Shown piece after piece: positions 36,953-48,404 of a stretch of 64,000 bases of DNA. The stretch spans positions 1,781,096 to 1,845,095 of the forward strand of contig NZ_CP032346.1 of NCBI RefSeq assembly GCF_005222205.1, read 5' to 3'. The notes under the pieces are model-generated. The model was not told the origin of the DNA. It did not search any database and was given only the letters and a program-made list of their open reading frames with translations. The position numbers were made by a program, and so were the translations under genes. The stretch comes from Azospirillum brasilense (GTDB lineage Bacteria > Pseudomonadota > Alphaproteobacteria > Azospirillales > Azospirillaceae). How positions within the stretch are numbered: the first letter of the stretch is position 1; the number at the start of each line of letters is the position of its first letter.

Positions 36953-39109
36953 TCACGCCGCGGCATCGGCGCCCGGGGTCAGCTCCGCCAGGGTGGACAG
37001 GATGCGGTCGGGCGCGGCGGGCTTGGTCAGCACGAGGCAGCCCGCCTCCTTGGCGGCGCGCACCAGATCGGCGGACAGCTCCCCTGTCAGCAGGATGGCC
37101 GGGACGTCGCGTCCCAGCACCCCGCGAAGCATCTGGATGCCGCTCAGCCCGTCGGTGCCGCCGGGCAGCCGGTAGTCGCTGAGGATGGCCGAGGGCGCCT
37201 GGAGGGTCGCCTGGGCGGCGGCGAGGGCGGAGTCGAAGCTGTCCGACGCCATCACCCCGGCCCCGGCCTGCTCCAGCAGCAGGGTCAGGGAGTTGCGCTG
37301 CAGCGGATCGTCCTCGACCACCAGGATCCGCCGTCCCGACAGGCGTCCGGAGGCCCCGGCGGGGCGTGCCGGCGGGGTGGGGGCCGTCGCGGGAGGAACC
37401 GCCATCGGGATCGGGGCGGCGGGGGCGGGAGCGCGGGGCAGGGTGACCGCGAAGACGGACCCGCGGCCGACCCGCGACCGGACCTCCAGCGGATGGCCGA
37501 GCAGGCGGGCGGTGCGCTCCGCGATGGACAGGCCGAGGCCGGCGCCCCGCGACCCGTCGCGGGCGGGATTGCCGATCTGGTAGAACTCCTCCCAGATCGT
37601 GCCCAACTCCGCCTTGGCGATGCCCTGGCCGCTGTCCCAGATCTCGACCCGCAGGCCGTCGCCGCGGGGCCGCGCCCCGACGACCACCCCGCCGCGCGCC
37701 GTGTATTTGACGGCGTTGGACAGCAGGTTGCGCAGGATCGGCTGAAGCCGCGCCGGATCGCTGCGCACCCAGGCCTTGGTGGGCATCACGGTCAGCCGCA
37801 GGCCCTTGCCCTCGGCCTCCGCCCGCAGTTCGGCGGCGAGCTGGTCGAGCAGCGGGGCGAGCGGGAAGACGCCGATCTCCACCGGCACCACCCCGGCCTC
37901 CAGCCGCGACAGGGTCAGAAGATCGTCGAGCAGCCGCTGCCCGGCCTGGAGCGACGCGGAGGCCATGGCGCCGAGCTGCTGGAGCGTCGGGTTCGGCGCC
38001 TCCTTCAGCAGCAGTTCGTGGAAAGCGGCCAGGCCCTGCAGGGGTTGGCGCAGGTCGTGGCTGACGGTCGCCAGCACCTTCATCTTGGCGAGGCTGGCCA
38101 TCTCCGCGCTGCGCAGGGCCTTCTCCAGCTCCGCCGTGCGCTGGCGGACGCGCTCGTCCAGGCTCTGGTTGGCGCGCAGAAGCTCCGCCCGGACCGCCTC
38201 CTCCCGTCGGGCGCCGGCCAGCGCGAAGACGAACAGCACCAACGCCCCGGTGAGGATGCCGCCGCTGACCGCCGTGGTCCACAGGGCGCGTTCCCGCCAG
38301 GGGGCGAGCACCTCGGCCAGGGGGCGGCTCGCGACCACGACGATCGGGAAGCCGGTCAGCATCCGCGCGGCGGTGATCTGCGTGCCCTCGATGATCGCCG
38401 GGCCGTCCGGCGGGTCCCAGGGCTGGGGCCAGGCGGTGGTGGGGGGCTCGACGGCGCTGTCCGGCGGCCATTCCGCCAGCTTCTCCTTGGCGCTGGTGAA
38501 CAGGGCCAGCCGGGCGCCCTCGCCCCAGCCGGCCTCCCCGTACATCTGCGAGAAATAGGTGTTCTGGATGCCCGCCACCGCGATCGCCTGGAGGGTTCCC
38601 TCCTCGTCGCGCAGGGCGCGGCTGATGGTGAAGCGCCCCTGGCTGATGCCGGGGCCTGCGGGCAGGTAGGACCCGACATGAAGCGCCGTCGGCGGTCCCT
38701 GGGCGACGCCCAGATGGGCCTGGGCGTAATCCCGTTCCGACAGGTCGCGGGGCGGCGGCGGGTGTTCCGCGCTGTCGAGAAGCAGCCGGCCCCGGGCATC
38801 GAGCGCCCAGACGCCGCCGACCTGCGGCAGGCGTTCGGCGCGGGCGCGCATGGCGGCCTGGATGCGCCGCCCCTCGGCGGGGTCGCGGCGGTCCCACCGT
38901 TCCAGTGCGTCGAGCAGCATGCGCAGCTGGGAGTCCCCCGCTTCGATGGCGCGGCTGGCGTGTTCGTCGAGCAGATGGGCGGTCGCGGCGAATTCGCGGC
39001 GGGCCTGTTCCAGCGTGACGTGGCGGTCGCGCGACACCGACAGGGCGGACACGCCGACGCACAAAGCGGCAAAGGTCAGGAACGCGGCCACGAGATGGGC
39101 ACGCTGCAT
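36953..39109 (-). CDS. Hybrid sensor histidine kinase with extracytoplasmic sensor domain
   Basis: The 718-residue protein has a first helix at about 7-27, a large periplasmic Cache-like (PDC) sensor region at about 30-275, a second helix near 278-300, a coiled coil, a HisKA domain with TVSHDLRQPL, an ATPase domain (NLLSNAVKY, DSGQGI, GAGLGLSI), a proline/alanine linker and a C-terminal receiver with D in ILSDYRLPGG. It resembles the MHYT kinase at 54957 in its kinase and receiver parts, both having the SHDLRQP box. It lies 63 bp upstream of the OmpR-like gene on the same strand. The signal may be a small organic molecule, as for other Cache sensors. Confidence 0.9.
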   Translation of the reverse strand: MQRAHLVAAFLTFAALCVGVSALSVSRDRHVTLEQARREFAATAHLLDEHASRAIEAGDSQLRMLLDALERWDRRDPAEGRRIQAAMRARAERLPQVGGVWALDARGRLLLDSAEHPPPPRDLSERDYAQAHLGVAQGPPTALHVGSYLPAGPGISQGRFTISRALRDEEGTLQAIAVAGIQNTYFSQMYGEAGWGEGARLALFTSAKEKLAEWPPDSAVEPPTTAWPQPWDPPDGPAIIEGTQITAARMLTGFPIVVVASRPLAEVLAPWRERALWTTAVSGGILTGALVLFVFALAGARREEAVRAELLRANQSLDERVRQRTAELEKALRSAEMASLAKMKVLATVSHDLRQPLQGLAAFHELLLKEAPNPTLQQLGAMASASLQAGQRLLDDLLTLSRLEAGVVPVEIGVFPLAPLLDQLAAELRAEAEGKGLRLTVMPTKAWVRSDPARLQPILRNLLSNAVKYTARGGVVVGARPRGDGLRVEIWDSGQGIAKAELGTIWEEFYQIGNPARDGSRGAGLGLSIAERTARLLGHPLEVRSRVGRGSVFAVTLPRAPAPAAPIPMAVPPATAPTPPARPAGASGRLSGRRILVVEDDPLQRNSLTLLLEQAGAGVMASDSFDSALAAAQATLQAPSAILSDYRLPGGTDGLSGIQMLRGVLGRDVPAILLTGELSADLVRAAKEAGCLVLTKPAAPDRILSTLAELTPGADAAA

Positions 39110-39433
39110 GCCGCCGGCTCCTTCAGGAAAGCTAAGGCAAAAGAATCGGGCCGAAAAAACTATGGGCTAAGCAACAAGCCGGGGACAACTCTGCCGAAGG
39201 GCAGGGCCGACGCCGACGAACGAGGCAAGAGTCGTGAGTCGAAACAAAGATGCGAGGCTTCGCCCGAAGGGTTCGGGTTGCATCCCGGCCTTTCGATCCC
39301 CACATGAAAAGAGTCGAATTTCTTTGGGTCTACGGTCCGCTTGCAGATCGCTGCGTCTGGTCCTTCCCCTCGGTGATTTGATGTGAACCCGTGGCACGAG
39401 CGCCATGGGAAACCTCGTTCAAGGAACTACCAG
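39110..39433 (+). other. Non-coding region upstream of cspA
   Basis: This 324-bp gap lies between the divergent hybrid kinase and cold-shock genes. It is less GC-rich than its neighbours and holds no convincing gene. It must contain both promoters, and cold-shock genes commonly have a long structured leader, so part of it is probably the cspA 5' untranslated region. AAGGA lies just before the cspA ATG. Confidence 0.5.
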
Positions 39434-39640
39434 ATGGCTACTGGAACCGTGAAATGGTTCAACACCACCAAGGGCTACGGCTTCATCCAGCCGGATGACG
39501 GGACGGCCGACGTGTTCGTCCACATCTCCGCCGTTGAGCGGTCGGGCATCAACATTCATGAAGGCCAGAAGCTGTCCTACGAACTCCAGCGCGACCCCAA
39601 GAAGGGCAAGAGCGCCGCGGCCAACCTGAAGGAGGCGTAA
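39434..39640 (+). CDS. cspA: Cold-shock protein
   Basis: The 68-residue product is a single cold-shock domain: GTVKWFNTTKGYGFI with RNP1 (KGYGFI) and DVFVHISAVERSG with RNP2 (VFVHI). It binds single-stranded RNA and DNA as a chaperone. Size and sequence are those of CspA-type proteins. The start at 39434 is the one that begins the domain; AAGGA precedes it. Symbol is by family. Confidence 0.95.
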   Translation: MATGTVKWFNTTKGYGFIQPDDGTADVFVHISAVERSGINIHEGQKLSYELQRDPKKGKSAAANLKEA

Positions 39641-39646
39641 TTTTCC

Positions 39647-39690
39647 GCCCCGGTTTCATCGGGGCCGCCCGTTCAGGGGCCGGTTGCCCC
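39647..39690 (+). terminator. Tandem GC hairpins after cspA
   Basis: GCCCCG/CGGGGC (39647-39652 with 39660-39665) and GGGGC/GCCCC (39676-39680 with 39686-39690) form two short hairpins just past the cspA stop. Neither has a T-tract, so termination efficiency is uncertain. Confidence 0.45.
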
Positions 39691-39793
39691 CAATCCTGCA
39701 ACAGCCGCTTCACAAAAGAAACGCATGCTCCATGGACCACCGGGACCGCCCGGATGGCGCAATGGGGCACGATGACGATCACAGGAGGCATGC

Positions 39794-40045
39794 ATGGCAT
39801 CCGATAACCGCAGCGCGGATCGGAATGATCTCGACTCCATGACCCGCGAGTTTCTTGCGAAGGGGGGTAAAATCGTTCAGTGCCCGCCGGGGTCTTCCGA
39901 CAGCGTGGTGTACAAGCGCACATCCTTCCGCCGCCGCGGCGCCGCGAACGCCGCGGGCAAGGAGGGTGCCGAGGGCACCGCCGCCACCCCGCCGGCGGAT
40001 GCGGCTCCCGCCGCCGAGCCGACCCCGACCCCGGCCAAGGATTGA
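39794..40045 (+). CDS. Small hypothetical protein with conserved-looking N-terminus
   Basis: An 83-residue protein with two parts: residues about 13-45 (DSMTREFLAKGGKIVQCPPG) look like a folded or DNA/RNA-contacting small domain, and the tail (after about 50) is Ala/Pro/Glu-rich and probably disordered. GGAGG lies upstream of the ATG at 39794. It follows cspA by 153 bp. Family not recognised. Confidence 0.65.
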   Translation: MASDNRSADRNDLDSMTREFLAKGGKIVQCPPGSSDSVVYKRTSFRRRGAANAAGKEGAEGTAATPPADAAPAAEPTPTPAKD

Positions 40046-40101
40046 GTTGACCGGAGATTGAGTTGGCCGGGGACTGACCCGACGGGTGTCCGGCCCGGTT
40101 C

Positions 40102-40614
40102 CTACCGCTTCACGGCGGCGAGCCGGGTCGGCACCGGGGGAGCGAACTTCACCCGGTCCTCCTCGTCCATCATGCCCAGCATCACCTTGCGGAAGCCCTC
40201 GACGGCCTCCGCCCCGGCCATCCGGTAGGCGCGGGCGATCCGCTGCCGCTGCGTTTCGGACAGTTGGCGTTCCAGCTCCACGCCCTTTTCCGTCAGTTCC
40301 AGCAGACGCTGCCGCCGGTCCCGCACGCCTGTCTGCTGCAGGATGAATTCCTGCCGGACCAGTTCCCCCAGCACGCGCGACAGGCTCTGCTTGGTGATCT
40401 TCAGGATCGCCAGAAGCTCCGACACGGTGATCTTCGGGTAACGCCCGACGAAATAGATGACGCGGTGGTGCGCCCGGCCGAAGCCGATCTGCGCCAGGAT
40501 CTCGTCCGGCTCCGCGGTGAATTCCCGATAGGCGTAGAACAGCAGCTCCATGCCCGTGCGAAGTTCCTCCTCGCGCAGGAAAAGCTGGTTCACGCCCGCT
40601 TTTATGTCAGCCAT
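40102..40614 (-). CDS. MarR-family transcriptional regulator
   Basis: The 170-residue protein has the MarR winged helix-turn-helix: VGRYPKITVSELLAILKITKQSLSRVLGELV (recognition region about 70-100), a wing with GVRDRRQRLLELTEKG, and long dimer helices at both ends. MADIKAG at 40614 is the likely start. It is divergent from the branched-chain aminotransferase gene (start 40755), with a 140-bp gap carrying an inverted repeat, so it may control that gene or itself. The ligand is unknown. Confidence 0.88.
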   Translation of the reverse strand: MADIKAGVNQLFLREEELRTGMELLFYAYREFTAEPDEILAQIGFGRAHHRVIYFVGRYPKITVSELLAILKITKQSLSRVLGELVRQEFILQQTGVRDRRQRLLELTEKGVELERQLSETQRQRIARAYRMAGAEAVEGFRKVMLGMMDEEDRVKFAPPVPTRLAAVKR

Positions 40615-40633
40615 GTTGACGTGATCGGTGCGA

Positions 40634-40671
40634 TTCGTTACAAATGGGTCAATAAGCCAGACATAAACGAA
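40634..40671. promoter_or_regulatory. Candidate operator in the marR-ilvE divergent region
   Basis: TTCGTT (40634-40639) and AACGAA (40666-40671) form an inverted repeat with a 26-base spacer in the AT-richest part of the gap. It lies close to the MarR gene start. MarR operators are usually closer-spaced palindromes, so this is tentative. Confidence 0.3.
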
Positions 40672-40754
40672 CAAAGCCCGCGAGACAAGCGCGGCTTTCG
40701 ACATTTCCATTCCAAGTCCCGAGCAACGGGCCAAAGACCAAGGTGGGAGCCGCC

Positions 40755-41627
40755 ATGTCCATCCTTCCCTTCGACGATCGCGACGGCGTGATCTGGTACG
40801 ACGGCGCGCTGGTGCCGTGGCGCGACGCGAATCTGCACGTCCTGTCGCACGGCCTGCATTACGCGAGCTGCGTGTTCGAAGGCGAGCGCGTTTACAACGG
40901 CACGGTGTTCAAGCTGACCGAGCACAGCGAGCGTCTGGCCGCCTCCGCCCGCATCCTGGGCTTCGAGCTTCCCTATTCCGTGGCGGAGATCGACGCGGCG
41001 ACCAACGAGACGGTGAAGGCGATGGGCTTCACCGACGCCTATGTCCGCCCGGTGGCGTGGCGCGGCAGCGAGATGATGGGCGTTGCGGCGCAGTCCAGCC
41101 GCATCCACGTCGCCATCGCCGTCTGGCAGTGGCCGAGCTATTTCAGCCCCGAGGCGAAGATGGCCGGCATCAAGTTGACCTGGGCGCCGTGGCGCCGCCC
41201 GGCCCCGGACACCGCCCCGACCGCCTCGAAGGCGGCCGGCCTCTACATGATCTGCACGCTGTCCAAGCACGCGGCGGAGGCCGAGGGCTACCAGGACGCT
41301 CTGATGCTTGACTACCGCGGCTATCTGGCCGAGGCGACCGGGGCGAACCTGTTCCTGGTGATGGACGGCAAGATCCACACGCCGAAGCCCGACTGCTTCC
41401 TGGACGGCATCACCCGCCGCACGGTGATCGACCTCGCCAAGGCCCGCGGCATCGAGGTCATCGAACGCCACATCCAGCCCGACGAACTGGCGAACACCCA
41501 GGAGGTCTTCCTGACCGGCACCGCGGCCGAAGTGACCCCGGTCGGCCAGATCGGCGACCACCGCTTCACACCGGGCCGCGTTTGCGAGACGCTGGTGAAG
41601 GACTACGACGCGCTGGTGCGCGGGTAA
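40755..41627 (+). CDS. ilvE: Branched-chain amino acid aminotransferase
   Basis: The 290-residue PLP enzyme (fold type IV) has WYDGALVPWRDANLHVLSHGLHYASCVFEG-type N-terminus (residues about 14-45), the catalytic lysine in TASKAAGLYM, GYQDALMLD and YLAEATGANLFLV, and EVFLTGTAAEVTPVG near the end. It catalyses the last step of Leu, Ile and Val synthesis with glutamate. MSILPF at 40755 is used because GGGAG lies ten bases upstream. The gene is divergent from a MarR regulator. Confidence 0.93.
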   Translation: MSILPFDDRDGVIWYDGALVPWRDANLHVLSHGLHYASCVFEGERVYNGTVFKLTEHSERLAASARILGFELPYSVAEIDAATNETVKAMGFTDAYVRPVAWRGSEMMGVAAQSSRIHVAIAVWQWPSYFSPEAKMAGIKLTWAPWRRPAPDTAPTASKAAGLYMICTLSKHAAEAEGYQDALMLDYRGYLAEATGANLFLVMDGKIHTPKPDCFLDGITRRTVIDLAKARGIEVIERHIQPDELANTQEVFLTGTAAEVTPVGQIGDHRFTPGRVCETLVKDYDALVRG

Positions 41628-41644
41628 GGGACACGCCCTATTTT

Positions 41645-41730
41645 CCCTCCCCCTGCGCAGCTCTCGCGCAAACCAAAGGTTTGCGCTGACGCGGCAGGCG
41701 GACCATAGGTCCGCTGAGAGCGGGGGAGGG
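41645..41730. repeat. Cloverleaf-like palindromic element between ilvE and uvrB
   Basis: Outer arms CCCTCCCCC and GGGGGAGGG enclose two perfect inner hairpins: GCGCAAACC/GGTTTGCGC (41666-41674 with 41678-41686) and GCGGACC/GGTCCGC (41698-41704 with 41708-41714), plus CTCTC/GAGAG. The folded shape would be a three-way junction. It shares the CCCTCCCC edge with the elements at 26321 and 61365. Confidence 0.7.
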
Positions 41731-41840
41731 CCAGGGGCAAGCGCGAGCGGACATTCCGGACAAGCCCACGCTCGACAGCGGGGGTGGGGTGGGCCATATA
41801 CTCGGTTCCCGTTCCGTACCCCTGGCGCGAGCGCACCCGC

Positions 41841-43979
<2,139 letters not shown>

Positions 43980-44083
43980 CCGGGAAGGGCGGAGTCGCGT
44001 CGGGAATAATGTCCCCGTCCCAAGCGTTCATCCTGCCAGTACGGCCCGCTCGCCGGGCCGCGACCCCTGGCACAGGAACGCCA

Positions 44084-44347
44084 ATGACGACGCTCCGCTC
44101 GCTGTTTCTTTTGTCCTTCGCCGCCCTCCTGCTGTCCGGCTGCTACGTCGCCGCGGGGAGTCCGGGACCTGTCTATGGCTACGGACACCGTTCCTATGGC
44201 TACGGCTATTACGAGCGCCCGCAGTACCGCCATTACGGGCCGCCCCCCGTCGTGTATGGCCGCCCCTACTATGGTGGCTATTACGGGGGGCATCGCGGCG
44301 GTCACCATGGCGGCCCCCGTCATCATCACCGGCATGGCGGCTGGTGA
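44084..44347 (+). CDS. Gly/Tyr/His-rich small lipoprotein
   Basis: The 87-residue product has a signal peptide ending in lipobox LLSGC (Cys20). The mature part is a low-complexity run of Tyr-Gly, Pro-Pro and His-rich segments (YGYGHRSYGYGYYE, then GGHRGGHHGG and HHHRHGGW at the end). Such His-rich tails can bind metals, but this is inference. AGGAACG precedes the ATG. The gene lies alone between uvrB and a DUF2336 gene. Confidence 0.75.
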   Translation: MTTLRSLFLLSFAALLLSGCYVAAGSPGPVYGYGHRSYGYGYYERPQYRHYGPPPVVYGRPYYGGYYGGHRGGHHGGPRHHHRHGGW

Positions 44348-44493
44348 GGAGCGGCGGGGCCAGCCCGTGACCGGAAATCGTCGTTAACAAAGGCTCAATG
44401 CTTTGGTCCGATCATGACCTGAATACATTCGCTCCCGCTGATGCACGATCCAAGGCGCGGCAGCGAAGCAGGGCAGGAAAGGGTCGGGGACCC

Positions 44494-45600
44494 ATGAGCG
44501 ATCAACTCACCAAGGACGACGTGTCCAGACTGCTGTCGGACCCGTCGCCGAACAGCCGTTCCGAGCTGGCGGTCAAGATCGCCAAGCAATTCTCCGCAAC
44601 CGCCTTGTCGGACAGCGAGCGCCGGCTCGCCGAGGACATCATCCGCTTCATGGCGCGCGACGCCGTCGTGCGCGTGCGCCAGTCGCTGGCGGAGAACCTG
44701 AAGGCCAACCCGGCGCTGCCGCGCGACGTCGCGCTCATGCTGGCGCGCGACGTGGAGGCCGTGGCCATCCCGGTCCTCAGCGTCTCCACCGTGCTGACCG
44801 ACGCCGACCTCGTCGAGCTGGTGCGGACCGGCACGGACGCCAAGCACACCGCCATCGCGCAGCGCCCGGCCCTGTCGGCCAGCGTTGCCGACGCGCTGAT
44901 CGACACCGCGTCGGAAGGGGCGGTGGCGGTCCTGGTCGCCAACGAGAGCGCGGACCTCGGCGAGCGCACGCTCGGCCGTGTCATCGAGCGCTTCGCCGAC
45001 AGCGAAGCCGTGCAGGAACCGCTGGTCCAGCGCGCCCGCCTGCCGATCACCATCGCCGAACGGCTGGTCGCCGTGGTCTCGGAAAAGCTCCAGCAGCATC
45101 TGGTGACCAACCACGACCTTCCGGCCAAGGTCGCCGCCGATCTGATCCTGCAAAGCCGCGAACGCGCCACGGTCGCCCTCTTCTCCGGGGAAAGCGACGA
45201 GGGCGCGCTGGAACGGCTGGTCGCGCAACTGTCGCGCAGCGGCCGCCTGACCCCGTCGCTGCTGGTGCGGGCGCTGTGCATGGGCGACAGCGCCTTCTTC
45301 GAGACGGCCCTGTCCCATCTGGCCAACGTGCCGCTCACCAACGCCCGCCTGCTGATCCACGATGCCGGGCGGCTGGGTCTGAAGTCCATCTACGACAAGG
45401 CGAAGCAGCCGCCGGCCCTGCTGCCGGCCTGCCGGATCGCCTTGGACGTGCTGAAGGAAACCCCCTACGACGGCGAGGCGCACGACATCGAACGCCACCG
45501 CCGCCGGGTGATCGAGCGCATCCTGACCCAGTACGAGGATCTGGCGGCCGAGGATCTGGATTACCTGCTCGACAAGCTCGGCGACCTTATGCGCGTGTGA
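44494..45600 (+). CDS. DUF2336 domain protein
   Basis: A 368-residue, all-helical, repeat-like cytosolic protein. Segments such as RFMARDAVVRVRQSLAENLK and ALMLARDVEAVAIPVLSVS are typical of the alphaproteobacterial DUF2336 family, which consists of HEAT-like repeats and whose role is unknown. AAAGGG lies upstream of the ATG at 44494; longer in-frame starts are not conserved. It precedes an MFS gene by about 260 bp, an AT-richer gap where I see no gene. Confidence 0.85.
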   Translation: MSDQLTKDDVSRLLSDPSPNSRSELAVKIAKQFSATALSDSERRLAEDIIRFMARDAVVRVRQSLAENLKANPALPRDVALMLARDVEAVAIPVLSVSTVLTDADLVELVRTGTDAKHTAIAQRPALSASVADALIDTASEGAVAVLVANESADLGERTLGRVIERFADSEAVQEPLVQRARLPITIAERLVAVVSEKLQQHLVTNHDLPAKVAADLILQSRERATVALFSGESDEGALERLVAQLSRSGRLTPSLLVRALCMGDSAFFETALSHLANVPLTNARLLIHDAGRLGLKSIYDKAKQPPALLPACRIALDVLKETPYDGEAHDIERHRRRVIERILTQYEDLAAEDLDYLLDKLGDLMRV

Positions 45601-45861
45601 ATAAACTAGCGTCGAGAGCTTCGGAAATTACCGAATGCACAGTTTTCGGTTGCGGACTCAAGAAATAATCGCAACCTTTGATTTTTCCTGGCCTTGTGGC
45701 GATCTGATCTTCGGGCTTTGTTCTCCTTGGGCGGTGCATTTCGTGGTGTCAAATCACGGAGTCCGTTGTTCCTAACCTTTGCTTCTGGCCGCGGACCGCT
45801 TCGCCAGAATCTTGGAAGGGAGACGCGGTTGCCTGATGAGAGCAAGGGTCGGGAGGCGGCG

Positions 45862-47133
45862 ATGACCGGTGAATCCGGCCGCGGCTTCCGGCCGGCGTCG
45901 CTGGACGCCGTGAATTTCCTGCTGGCGGACGTGCGGGGGGCGCTCGGCCCCTATCTCAACGTCTTCCTGGTGACCCAGCAGCATTGGAGCCAGTCGGAGG
46001 TCGGCTTGGTGACCAGCCTGGCCGGCTGGCTCGGGCTTGCCGTGCAGACGCCCATCGGGGCGGCCATCGACGCCACCCACCGCAAGCGCGAGGCCATCGT
46101 CCTGGCGCTGGTCGTGCTGGGCGCGGGGGCGCTGTGCATCTACGCGTTCCCGCAATTCTGGCCGGTCCTGATCGCGAACACGCTGATCGCGGTGGTCGGG
46201 GACGTCTTCGGCCCGGCGGTGGCGGCCCTGACCCTCGGCCTCGTCCCGCAGCGCCTGCTCGCCCGGCGGATGGGGCGCAACGCCGCCTTCGACCATGCGG
46301 GCAACGTCGCCGTGGCGGCGCTCGCCGGGCTGGTCGGCTGGCTGTTCTCCCAGCAGGCGGTGTTCCTGCTGGTGCCGGTGTTCGCGGTCCTGTCATCGTT
46401 CGCCGTGCTGTCGATTCCGGCCTCCGCCATCGACCAGCGGCGGGCGCGCGGGGTGGAGGCCGCCACCGGCGATGGGGCCGGCAACGGGGAGACGGTGTCG
46501 GGCATGGGCATCCTCGTCCACTGCCGGCCCCTGATGATCTTCGGCATCTGCGCCCTGCTGTTCCATTTCGCCAACGCGCCCCTGCTGCCGCTGGTCGGCC
46601 AGAAGCTGGCCGCGGCGCATCCGGAATGGGCGACGGTCATGATGTCGTCCTGCATCATCGCCGCGCAGTTCGTCATGCTGCCCATCGCCGTCCTGGTCGG
46701 GCGGACGGCGGACCGCCTGGGCCGCAAGCCGATCCTGCTGGTCGGCTTCGCCATCCTGCCCTTGCGGGCCGTCCTCTACACCCTGTCGGACGACAGCGCC
46801 TGGCTGATCGGCGTCCAGCTTCTGGACGGGGTCGGCGCCGGCATCTTCACCGCGTTGACGCCGCTGGTGATCGCCGACCTGATGCGCGGCACCGGGCGCT
46901 ACAACCTTGCCTTCGGGGCGGTCGCCACGATGCAGGGGGTGGGGGCCGCGACCAGCGGCTTCGTCACCGGCGTGATCGTGGACCGCTTCGGCTATTCCGC
47001 CGCCTTCCTCACCGCCGGAGCCATGGCCCTGATCGCGCTGGCCGCGCTGTTCCTGGGCCTGCCGGAGACCGCGCCGGCCACCCCCGCCGAAGCCGATGCG
47101 GGACCGTTGGAGGAGCCCAGCCTCGCCGAATGA
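45862..47133 (+). CDS. MFS transporter
   Basis: A 423-residue protein with about twelve membrane helices. The loop between helices 2 and 3 (AAIDATHRKREAIV) and between 8 and 9 (VGRTADRLGRKPILLVGF) match MFS motif A. Such transporters move drugs, sugars or metabolites by proton coupling; the substrate is not evident. GGGAGG lies before the ATG at 45862, and extra N-terminal codons are not conserved. It is convergent with the receiver-kinase gene at 47157, the stops being 24 bp apart. Confidence 0.87.
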   Translation: MTGESGRGFRPASLDAVNFLLADVRGALGPYLNVFLVTQQHWSQSEVGLVTSLAGWLGLAVQTPIGAAIDATHRKREAIVLALVVLGAGALCIYAFPQFWPVLIANTLIAVVGDVFGPAVAALTLGLVPQRLLARRMGRNAAFDHAGNVAVAALAGLVGWLFSQQAVFLLVPVFAVLSSFAVLSIPASAIDQRRARGVEAATGDGAGNGETVSGMGILVHCRPLMIFGICALLFHFANAPLLPLVGQKLAAAHPEWATVMMSSCIIAAQFVMLPIAVLVGRTADRLGRKPILLVGFAILPLRAVLYTLSDDSAWLIGVQLLDGVGAGIFTALTPLVIADLMRGTGRYNLAFGAVATMQGVGAATSGFVTGVIVDRFGYSAAFLTAGAMALIALAALFLGLPETAPATPAEADAGPLEEPSLAE

Positions 47134-47156
47134 CCCGTCCGTGTTCGGGGACGCTT

Positions 47157-48404
47157 TCAGAAGACCCGGGATTCCCGGAGGCCGGCGATGGGCGGGGCGG
47201 TCAGGCGGGCGGCGGGCAGGAGGATGGCCACGGTGGTGCCGCGTCCCGGTGCGCTGTCCAATTCCACGCTGCCGCCGTGCAGTTCGGCGAAGCGCCGGAC
47301 GATGGGCAGGCCCAGCCCGATTCCCTCATGCTGGCGCACCAGGGAGCGCTCGCCCTGGATGAACGGGCGGAAGACCTGATCGATGATCTCCAGCGGGATG
47401 CCGGGGCCGTCGTCATCGACGGCGATGGCGATCCTCCCGCCCTGGAGGGCGATCCGCACCGTGATCCGCCCGCCCCGATGGCCGAACTTCACCGCGTTGT
47501 CCAGAAGATGGACGATCATCTCTCCCAGGCGGCGCTGGTCGGCGCGCAAGGTGACGGGCGGTCCGGGCTGAAGCGTGATGGTCTGGGACTTGGCCCGCGC
47601 CTTGGCGCCGAGCAGTTCGATGCAGTGGATCAGCAGACCGGGCAGGTCGATGGTCGATTCGGCGAGGTCGATGCCGCCGGATCCGCGCGTGAAGTCCAGG
47701 ATGTTGTTGACCATGCCGAGCAGCGCCTTGCCGCTCTCCTCGATCAGCCGGACATAGTCCATGTAGTCGTCGTGGCCGAGCGGCCCGTGCGCCTCGCTGG
47801 ACAATACCTCGGCGAACCCGATGATGGCGTTCAGGGGGGTCCGCAGCTCATGGCTGGTCACCGAGAGGAAGTCGAGCTTGGCCCGGTCGGCCTTCCGCGC
47901 CGCCTCCAGCGCGGCGCTGAGTTCCGCCGTGCGCTCCGACACGCGGCGTTCCAGCCCGCGGTTCTGCTCGGCCGCGCGCTGGTAGAGCTTGCGGATCTCC
48001 AGAACGCTGCGCACGCGGTGCAGCAGTTCCCAGGCGATGAAGGGCTTGGTGAGGAAGTCGTTGGCCCCCAACTCCAGCGAGCGCCGCCGCGTCTCCTGGT
48101 CGGTGTGGGCGGTCAGCACCAGGATGGGCACGAGATCGTCGCCGTACAGGGCGTTGACGCGCTCCATCAGATCGAAACCGCTCATGTGCGGCATGCGGAT
48201 GTCGATCAGCAGAAGGTCGAAGCGCTGCGCCTCGCACAGGGCGGGGACCCGCCGGGGGTCGGTTTCGCCCCGCACGGCGGTGTAGCCCTCGTGGGTCAGG
48301 ATGTCGCGCACCAGATCGACGTTCGACGCGTTGTCGTCGACGATCAGGATGGCGGCGTCCTTGACGTCCCGCGCGAGCGTCGGGTCGAGAGCGCTGCGGG
48401 TCAT
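47157..48404 (-). CDS. Receiver-linked sensor histidine kinase (REC-HisKA-HATPase)
   Basis: The 415-residue cytosolic protein has a receiver first (DDNASNVDLV, phospho-acceptor in LLLIDIRMPHMSG, KPF), then a short coiled coil and a kinase core with SVTSHELRTPLNAIIGFAEVLSSE, the N box LLDNAVKFG, DDGPGIP and GIGLGLPIV. It has no membrane segment, so it should be controlled through its receiver by an upstream kinase. MTRSALD at 48404 is the likely start. The AT-rich stretch at 48540-48600 probably holds its promoter. Confidence 0.88.
   Translation of the reverse strand: MTRSALDPTLARDVKDAAILIVDDNASNVDLVRDILTHEGYTAVRGETDPRRVPALCEAQRFDLLLIDIRMPHMSGFDLMERVNALYGDDLVPILVLTAHTDQETRRRSLELGANDFLTKPFIAWELLHRVRSVLEIRKLYQRAAEQNRGLERRVSERTAELSAALEAARKADRAKLDFLSVTSHELRTPLNAIIGFAEVLSSEAHGPLGHDDYMDYVRLIEESGKALLGMVNNILDFTRGSGGIDLAESTIDLPGLLIHCIELLGAKARAKSQTITLQPGPPVTLRADQRRLGEMIVHLLDNAVKFGHRGGRITVRIALQGGRIAIAVDDDGPGIPLEIIDQVFRPFIQGERSLVRQHEGIGLGLPIVRRFAELHGGSVELDSAPGRGTTVAILLPAARLTAPPIAGLRESRVF

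Noticed and set aside
34859..39307. A 1482-codon plus-strand frame opposite the kinase and regulator genes
   Set aside because: Same GC-driven shadow effect; the minus-strand two-component genes carry all catalytic motifs.
45601..45861. An AT-richer gap considered for a tRNA or small RNA gene
   Set aside because: No acceptor stem, T-loop or anticodon arm could be found; probably the MFS gene's promoter region.
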